Origin: Petrolisthes cinctipes
Taxonomy: Eukaryota > Arthropoda > Malacostraca > Decapoda > Porcellanidae
Assembly (NCBI GenBank): GCA_033782935.1
Contig: JAWQEG010004803.1
Coordinates: forward strand, 62,001 to 126,000
Direction: 5' to 3'
Length of the DNA: 64,000 nt
This document shows, one piece after another, positions 56,433-64,000 of this stretch (within the stretch, counting starts at the first letter, position 1; the number at the start of each line of letters is the position of its first letter). The notes under the pieces were generated by a model that saw nothing but the letters and a program-made list of their open reading frames with translations, made no database searches and was not told the origin of the DNA. The translations under genes and the position numbers were made by a program.

Positions 56433-56753
56433 GAGCCAGGACCCCAAATATCGGCCACCGGTACCATCTGGGGGGAATAATTCTCATGGTGATTTTTGGC
56501 AAGATATACACCCCTAGTGTTAAAAAAAGTATGATAGCATTGCAGCAGCGGTAGCTTTCTATGTGTTATAACTTGATTTATACCCCTATGTCAAAATTAT
56601 CACTGTAGTGTTATAAAATGCATGATAGCACACATAAAGTTACCACTTGTACAATGCTATCATAATTTTTCTAACTCAGGAGATGTTTTCCTTGCCAAAA
56701 ATCACTATGAGCATTATTCCCCTCAGATAGTACCGATCAACCCTACTGGCTCG
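56433..56753. repeat. Large imperfect inverted repeat nested in family F element
   Basis: Left arm 56433-56503 (GAGCCAGGACCCC ... GATTTTTGGCAAG) and right arm 56691-56753 (CTTGCCAAAAATC ... CCTACTGGCTC) face each other. Either an independent foldback insertion or an internal part of the element. Confidence 0.75.
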
Positions 56754-57067
56754 GTGACTATTAGATCTATGTCAAGAAAACCTCACTACAATGTGATATG
56801 ATGTAACTTACTGTGATCTCAATTAACGTGCTTAAAAAAGTAGCTATTTTTGGATATATCTCTTTATATGTGTATAACTCGGGCCATGAATACGGCAATT
56901 TTTTTTTTACATTTTTTAAAAACTCCTCAGGTGTCCGAAGTTCAGCCAGCGTGTCCAGAGATCAATGCTGTTAACCATTCTCATGTTTAAAGGGAAAATA
57001 CAACCCTGTCCGAAGTTGGGAAGAACTGTCCGAAGTTAGGAAATTTCTGCCTAACTTCGGACACTTG

Positions 57068-57100
<33 letters not shown>
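57068..57100. repeat. Poly(A) run of about 33 inside family F element
   Basis: Homopolymer following ACTTCGGACACTTG. Likely a slippage-prone site rather than a retrotransposon tail. Confidence 0.9.
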
Positions 57101-57101
<1 letters not shown>

Positions 57102-57492
57102 CATGAATTTAGCGTGCTTAATTTTTTTTGTTATATGGATTTAGTAGGTACTCTCCCTGACTACCACATGACACAAACAGGAATAAAATTGCACCATTAT
57201 TAACAGAGTTATTCACTAAAAAATTAAAAAAATGTCCGAAGTTAGGGTGTTTTACGGTAACCCATCAGTCTTTCCCCTCTCCCTTTAGCAATGTTGAAGA
57301 ACCATACTTCTACTCATCACAGACATACTTAACCTCTAAAGATAAATGTGCTCTTAATATATGCAAATAGTTAATAAGCAACTGCTCACACTTAGCTTTA
57401 ATACACACTTGCTTACTTTGTCTCTTAATACTCATAAATACACACTCACTCCTCTTCTCCACTTTCTTCAAACCAGATGAGGCAGATCACAC

Positions 57493-60400
57493 TCACTCTT
57501 CCTCTTCACTTGATCCTGATCCCGACCCAGAGGAAGAACCGCCACAATGAAATCCCTTCTTGACTGTCTTGTGCATCAAGTATCCCCCGGCACCCAGCGC
57601 ACCAACACCAGCCAGAGGTACTCCATACTTCATGGCCATATTGGCTTTCATTGCTTTCTTCTGTAGTAAGAAAACTTCCAATTAGTTAGAGGCAAATAGA
57701 GTACAGTATTTACATAAAGTAAATAAATATCTGCATAAAGAAGATCCAACATTTCATCTTCATCATTACCTGTTTGTCAGCAAGGAACATAATCTATCTA
57801 TCTATCTATAGCTCTGACGCCTCGTTCCCTCCTGGAACTCCCCCCAAGGGGGTGGCCACGGCAGAAGTGTCTCCAGTTCTCCCTGTTCCAATACTCCCTC
57901 CTTACTTGTTCAAGCCCTCCTCTGCTTCTCACGTTTCTCTCCTTTACATACTCTTCCACTCTGTTCTGCCATCTAACCGGCGGTCTGCCTCTCACACCAG
58001 GTCCCACAACTTCACTTCCATACACCTTCTTTACAAATTCCTCGCCTTGCATTTTCTCTACATGTCCAAACCATCTCAGTGTATTACGCTTCACTCTCTC
58101 AACCACTCCACACTCAATACCAATTGCCTTCTCACTCATACCACATCTCTCATACACACTTTAATTTCTTTCTCCATCCCACCTAGTAAGTCCACATGCT
58201 CCTCTGAAGTAACTCATTTCCACAGCACCTATTCTAGACTGATGCACCCTACTCCATGTCCATGTCTCTGATGCATATGTCAGTGTCGGCAGGATTATAC
58301 CATTTCTCAGTCCCCTTTTCACCTCCATACTACCCTTCATAATCCTTCCCAATGATCCTATGACCTGTCTACCTTTCACTGCTCTCTCCCTAATTTCTCC
58401 TTCCATACTTCCATGTTTACACAGAACTGTAACCAGGTACTTAAACTCCTTCACTTCCTCCATCCTCTCACCCCTCAGAGTTATCTCACATTTAGTCCCA
58501 GTTGGTACTCCCACTCTGTAAGGTGTAGCAAAGTCAATCACTTCAGTTTCTGCTCTCTCAAACACCATCACTTTACTTTTGCCACCAAGGACCAATTTGC
58601 TTCATTCAGCCTCAACTTCACCCCCAGACCATTCACTTTGGCTTTAATCTCTCTCATACAACCATCCATATATATATTGAACAACCATGGTGACATAACA
58701 CATCCCTGTCTCAGCCCTACACTAATATTAAAACTCTCAAGGAACATAATATATCATTATACAAGGTGAGTATAATTAGACATGGAAGTTTACAAGATTC
58801 ATAATATCAATCTGCTTGTGAGAAAAATTGATTTATGTTGCTGATATAATCCAAATATTGTATAGTACAGTACTCTAATGTAATGATTAAATACCACACA
58901 GTACAGTACTTTTGACTGATAAAGTCTACCACTTTAAATTCTAGCTTTCTCTTTCTCTCCTCCTATTGCAATGTCAATATCCTACCTCCAGCCTTATAAG
59001 AGCATGGACCCAGTAGGCTGTAGCCAAATTGTTCTTTCATTCATATACTGGAGTCCACTACAGTATCAATATCCATACGACTGTGAATATGTGTTACATC
59101 AGAAATCAAGTTCCTTCAGTTGGGATCATCCATCCACCAAATTCCCAAAAGGCCTTTTGTTCCTTTCAACAAACTACATTAAAATGAGTTTGTATATCCA
59201 CCCAATTCTCAATTAAATGGGACCCTACAGTACCAGTAATATGTAGAGACAATACTGTAAAATAGCATACCTATGTGTTTTGTGTTAGAACAAGGAGTCA
59301 TTCATCTAGTATTATTATTATTTTTTTATCAGGCCTTCATCTCCATGCTGGAGGTAACCCTTTGCTAGGGAAATCTTACAGAGGAGGGGTTCCCTGTGCC
59401 CCTCACTCTGCGGCTATTGCATCGAACCAGGACCTGAGTCAGCTTCGGCTATGGCTGCCTAAGCAAGAAGGCCTCAGACAACTCACTCAAACCCCCCCAC
59501 CCCCTGCTCACAGGGGTGGTAACTTCTAGCAACAGTGAGAGATTTTACAATGTCCCAAGCAGGACTCGAACGCTGGACCACAGAAACTGTAGGCACGTAC
59601 TCTACCACTGTGCTAGCCAGAGGCTTCATTTATTAATACTTGTAACAATTGTACTTCATGTCTCCCCATTTTTCACCACTTTGTATCTCTCTGTCTCCTA
59701 CACTCCTCCTGTTTCTCACTCTACTTCACTCCACGGTTCTCTAATATTTATAAATCAAGGGTATGCTCACATCACTTAAATAAATAATATGCATTATAGT
59801 TTCCTTTAACACCTTGCACTTCTCCCAGCATCAGTAGCAACCTTCATCTCTACATATATCTTATCTCCACACTTCTTATCAGTACATATTGCTCATCACC
59901 ACCTCTTCCAGTGTTCCCTCTCCTCACTTCATACTACAGCACATTTGATCTCCAAGTCTCTTCTCATCTCTCATGTTTTCATCAGCAATTCTTGTTTTGT
60001 TTTTTTCTTGCAAAGTAGGTTGAGGCTCTATACAGTACTGTAAAGTGCTCAAGTTAAGAGGTTCAAATCCCAGCTTCCTCAGTGCTTCTTTCTAAACAAC
60101 TAAAGATACTGTGCAATTACTGATTACAGTAACATACACACATTTCAGGACAGTCATATGTGGTGTCTATCATGTTTTGTACTCCATTGATCAGTCTCCC
60201 AATACTGTATTTCTGATTTCCTTTACTGCATAAAAAAAAATTGAGGTGTTTAGTCATCTCAGTCCATGGTAACATTTCACAAGCAAGAATCCCAAGTACT
60301 GAGCCTAAATGTTAATTCTGCATTGCACTACCAATACTGTACTTCCAAGTAACAAAACTTACTAACCGGGTGTGTCAACATGGCAGCACCAGCTAAAGCT

Positions 60401-61165
60401 GGAGCCATCCCCATGGCTTTGTTCATGAGTCCCCCACCTCCTCCACCATGGCCAGGGTATTTACCATGGCCAGGGTATCCACCATGACTTGGGTATCCAC
60501 CATACCCATGTCCTCCACTGGACTTAGATTTCTGGAAATGATTTTACAGTCATAATATGTATCAGGGACAGAACACTCCTCAAAGGAAACATTCAGTGCT
60601 ATAAGTAAGATATCACAGGGTCCTATTGCTCTGACAACAATCAGAGGTCCATGACTTTTATGGTGGACTCATATCAGTAAGAATTCGAACATTAAAAACA
60701 ATTTAAAACTGAATATTCTCATTACTACTGTACATTACATTTCACAACAGCTTGTATTTGCAGTGTAAAGTTTTATGGATAATCCACGAGTCAGGTTCAA
60801 GAAAGGACAAAAATGGATGAAAGAGAAGTGTTCCATTACTTCTTAGCTCAATGTTCTAATGATTCCCTGTTAAATGGAAAGTATATAACCCCTAAAAACT
60901 GACTAGCTATGAATGTAGTGTTATTTTTTCATAAGCCAATTAACAATGATCATACAAATCATACAAGAAACTAGCAGGACTATTTCTAGCCATGGTTTTA
61001 GGAGGAAAAATGGACAATATTCAGTGTGTATTACAGTAGTATAGGATACCCACCCCAATGAGATGTGATGCTCCCAAGGCTCCAGCAACAGCAGCTCCTG
61101 CCCCAGCTACAGCTCCCATCAGACCCTTCCCTCTACTGCTTCCATGTGAGGTTGGCATCTGCTGC
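57493..61165 (-). CDS. Small Gly/Tyr/Pro-rich protein (probably missing first exon)
   Basis: Three phase-0 exons: 61054 to about 61165, 60367-60531 and 57493-57660, about 145 residues ending SSSGSGSGSSEEEE and TGA. Exon 1 gives an Ala/Gly stretch (GLMGAVAGAGAAVAGALGAS). Exon 2 has tandem GYPSHGGYPGHGKYPGHG units, then a second Gly/Ala/Met hydrophobic run (GLMNKAMGMAPALAGAAMLT). Exon 3 has a third (YGVPLAGVGALGAGGYLM), a KTVKKGFHCGG segment and an acidic Ser tail. Three short hydrophobic Gly/Ala stretches around a GYP repeat resemble the general plan of GYP-rich proteins; no function is assigned. The acceptor of the first exon is ambiguous (TATAGCAGCAG), and an ATG at 61158-61160 could be a start, but a further upstream exon is likelier. 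Introns contain a LINE and a SINE. Confidence 0.72.
57794..58737 (-). mobile_element. 5'-truncated LINE with target duplication and TAGA tail
   Basis: Minus-strand insertion flanked by a perfect 13-bp duplication CAAGGAACATAAT (57781-57793 and 58738-58750). It encodes ORF2 C-terminal pieces: 58161-58595 (GKSKVMVFERAE, ILPTLTYASETWTWSRVHQS) and 57798-58157 (LRWFGHVEKMQGEEFVKKVY, RGRPPVRWQNRVEEYVKE), separated by a frameshift near 58160. The 3' end is a (TAGA)n microsatellite instead of poly(A). Close relative of the piece at 9800-10190. Confidence 0.88.
59310..59626 (-). mobile_element. tRNA-derived SINE
   Basis: Minus strand, reading from 59626 down: A box TAGCACAGTGG (59605-59615), then B box GGTTCGA-type GTTCGAGTCC (59562-59571) about 33 bases later, as in a tRNA head. 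A body of about 230 bp follows (GTGAGCAGGGGGTGGGG, CAGCCATAGCCGAAGCTGAC), ending in an A/TAA-rich tail (GATAAAAAAATAATAATAA). Lies in an intron of the GYP-rich gene. Target duplication not clear. Confidence 0.75.
59640..60366. other. Intron sequence of the GYP-rich gene
   Basis: CT-rich to AT-rich unique sequence; no element end or exon recognised. Confidence 0.4.
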
Positions 61166-61169
61166 TATA

Positions 61170-64000
61170 GCATTAAAAATCACATGAGTTTGAGTTTCAG
61201 CTCTGTCAGTGATGTTTCTTTCATCTCTACATGTACTGTACAGTAATACAATAATATACAAAGTACCTGAGGAAGTCATGGACACCTTTTTTTACACCAT
61301 ATTCTCAGAGTCAAAATACATCACGATAATTACAATTTGCAAGTAAAGGGGTAACCAATCTTTACTTGTTGCAAGTCCAAATTAGCCACTATAAATACAA
61401 TGTTTGTATTATAATAATCAGTACTAATTTCTACTTGTCCAATTGGGTCACAATAAATCAAAATCATTTCTCCAGGAAAGCAATTGCTATTTCTTGTATG
61501 TCTAGTCCAAATAGATTTTGTCACAATGAAGGATCTTTCCTGTACAGTATGGTCAAATTAATTCTACGTAGTAAATGTTATATTACAATTCATATAAGTA
61601 GCAATTTCCAATAATTAAATAAAAATTAAAAATAACTGCAGTTATGGGTAAATTCCAGCCACAACTACAGTACTTGCTTTCTCAACACTCTCAGGCATAA
61701 TTGACACATACACATTGTGCTTCTATGATTCTGTCCTCTGGTAAGTTTAGTTGTATGGTGTCAGTCACTTATAGAAAAACATTGCCCAAGTATGGGTGTG
61801 TAAATCTGCAACAAAAAAGAAAAGTTTTCTAGTTTTGCAGATATTTTCCATTACAAGTTTCAATATAGAAGAGGATGACATGTTTAGGATTATTCTATTT
61901 TACCTAAACGTAAATGCAATACTAAAAATGCACTTGCCACTTGTAATATGTAAGAAACCTGTCTATTATTCTACACATATTATAGCCTAAAAATTGAAAC
62001 AATTCTTTTTTACTCAGTCAAATATCTGTAACACTGAGAAACTTTTAGTTTCTGCTGAGACCTGGGGGTTAATATAGTTCAAGGCAAGCTGAATGGAATA
62101 AATATTCAAGCTTACCACAAAACAGGAAAATGTGTGTTAAATTGTTTCTTTAATTTTTCCTAAATATCATCTGAGAATCATAAAGAAAGGTCAATGAGTC
62201 AAAACTGCAGCTTTAATTTTTGTAGTCTATAATTCATTATGATCTATTTCTTTCGGACAGGTAGTACAGTACATAAATGTAATGTAACATAGTCAGTCTA
62301 TGTCAATATATATTATGATTCAGTATGCTGAATTTTAGTTTGCCTCAGATGGTAAGAGCAAAATTTTGGCAATTATAGATGGAGGCATTTAAATAAACTA
62401 ACAAAAATTCTGGGTATAATTTTGATTTACACCAGCTATCAAGGTATGTAATCTAAAATTATTTCCACACAAATAATACAATAGCTTGGACTTTATCATA
62501 AACACTCCACCTCTTTTCAACTCTGTCTAGTAAAAAATAGTAAGTCAGTGGATTTTATGGCTATATCTCTCCTTAGTGATAGAAGTCTTGTAATTTAGAA
62601 ATTAATCTATTTTCATAAACCAACAGAAAGACACCTCCCCTCCATGCACCATGTAAAGACTATAAAGTAAATAGGTCAGGTGAAACTGTGTGAATTCATA
62701 GTCTCATTGTACAAAGTGTGTCACCATCACCAATCTGCCAAATTTTTACCCTGTTCCCCTGGGACAACCTGTAGAACACCAAAGCTGTGTGCTTCCCAAC
62801 TTGTCTGAAGTCCAGTCTGCTAAAAGTAACTCAGATGAAATCTGAGATATTGGTACTGTACTTTTTATATATAATGCCTATAACATCAATACTGTCATAA
62901 GTTATATGGTAGGAATTTACAAGCACTAAGCCAAGTTACAGTACTATACCTTACATAATTTTTTTATATAAAATAATATCCAAAAATATCATAAAATTCA
63001 ACAAATACGAGATTCACTATACGAAAGACCTAATACAAAACTATTGTAATGTTAGTAGAAAAATTTTAGAACATAAAATTACAGTTTAGGCCTGCTGTCT
63101 TTCCTGTTAGCATTGAAGCTTAATGTAGCAAACAAATTACTGTACATGTAGTTTGAAAGGTAGTGAGGCCAATAGATTTTCCAGTGTTAATAAAATTCGC
63201 TAAAACATAGCCTCTGATTGTGTTTACAGCAAAAAATATGAACTGCAGGTAGACTGTCTGCATGATACGTAATTATTAGTGAAGTTAACTTCTTGACCCA
63301 CACCTTGGATTTCCATCACCAAAGCACTGTACAGGAGTAGAAATATACAAATACTAGTATTCTAAATAGGCCACTGGAGTAACAATGTGCGAGGTAATTT
63401 CTATATGACAACATATTAATTCCTGGAGTCAATTCTAAATACTGTTACAGCAATGTATCCCTAAACCTGACAGTTGTAAGCTATGTTCCTAATATTTTTC
63501 TATATTGGTAATTTAAGACCTACCATATCATTAGAAAGAGTGAAAATCTGTTATAGTATAATTATGAGCTCTTCCAATAAGAGTAAACACCTTCTCCCAT
63601 GCAACTAACCCTTATACCATGGAGATACATCAAACAGGAGATAATTTGGGAATAGAATTATATGAGGTTGGTTTGAAATGTAATTAATATAAAAACATCA
63701 GATGTTAAATTAGAATTAAATCAAAGCCATGGATATGGCTACAAACTGTGTACAGCAGAGCCGCCTATGATGCATGTTTTTTAAAGAGACTTCACGTACA
63801 ATGGACGCTACAAAATATAGCAATACTGTACACTACTGACATTCACTACCCACCAAAGGTTAAAAAGCACAAATTCTGTATGTTGAGTGTTCATATCGGG
63901 TAACTTATTCTCACATAAATTTTGCTTTTCTATGTTATGTTGCCATGTTTTCTATATAAAATTCAAAATACAGTATGTCAACATCTAATATACTTATGAT
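61170..64000. other. Right end of window, nothing recognised
   Basis: AT-rich. Should contain an upstream intron or promoter of the GYP-rich gene, but no exon could be identified. ORFs here are under 85 codons and lack splice-site or domain support. Confidence 0.45.

Larger units (their letters stand above)
55504..57257. mobile_element. TA-flanked non-autonomous DNA transposon, 1.75 kb (family F)
   Basis: Inverted ends CCGTAAAACACCCTAACTTC on the left and GAAGTTAGGGTGTTTTACGG on the right, each bounded by TA (55502-55503, 57258-57259). The subterminal motif GTCCGAAGTT recurs in both orientations (about 55905, 56932, 57006, 57030, 57050). No transposase ORF. TA target and TIR layout fit Tc1/mariner/pogo-type elements. 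Confidence 0.75.

Noticed and set aside
1..64000. CRISPR array, bacterial operon or prophage
   Set aside because: Introns, eukaryotic gene families and MITEs rule out a prokaryotic window; tandem repeats found lack regular unique spacers.

Overview
The window is eukaryotic. Genes are split by canonical GT-AG introns, the DNA is AT-rich, and intergenic and intronic space is filled with short inverted-repeat transposons, non-LTR retrotransposon pieces, a tRNA-derived SINE and minisatellites. TTAGG-like blocks (the common arthropod telomere motif) inside one repeat family, together with the protein families seen, suggest an arthropod, probably a crustacean such as a decapod. That placement is an inference; no search was possible.

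Layout: (1) 1-6.8 kb, minus strand: cytosolic glutaminyl-tRNA synthetase (QARS1), ten exons rebuilt by splice phase, C-terminus beyond the left edge, with a Tc1/mariner-like element in one intron. (2) 6.9-13.4 kb: repeat-rich, holding nested short transposons with 8-bp target duplications, foldback hairpins and three decayed LINE pieces. (3) 13.8-23.5 kb, plus: one uninterrupted 3234-codon ORF for an unrecognised, probably nuclear protein with a SUMO-interaction-like motif, basic nuclear signals, a huge Ser/Asp/Thr/Lys repeat region and a predicted helical C-terminus. (4) 28.9-30.8 kb, minus: a complete five-exon gene for a 209-residue single-pass membrane protein with Sel1-like repeats. (5) 32-34.5 kb: a 46/47-bp minisatellite with higher-order structure and other tandem repeats. 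(6) 36.3-41.8 kb, plus: trimethyllysine dioxygenase (TMLHE), seven exons, N-terminal exon not found. (7) 42-57.4 kb: no convincing protein gene; a dense cluster of TTAA-flanked palindromic elements, more 8-bp-TSD elements and a 1.75-kb TA-flanked element. (8) 57.5-61.2 kb, minus: a Gly/Tyr/Pro-rich small protein gene, probably missing its first exon, with a LINE and a SINE in its introns. (9) 61.2-64 kb: nothing recognised.

The genes show no functional clustering. QARS1 charges tRNA-Gln, and TMLHE performs the first step of carnitine synthesis in mitochondria. The most unusual items are the intronless 9.7-kb repeat ORF and the several independent non-autonomous transposon families whose target duplications can be read directly.
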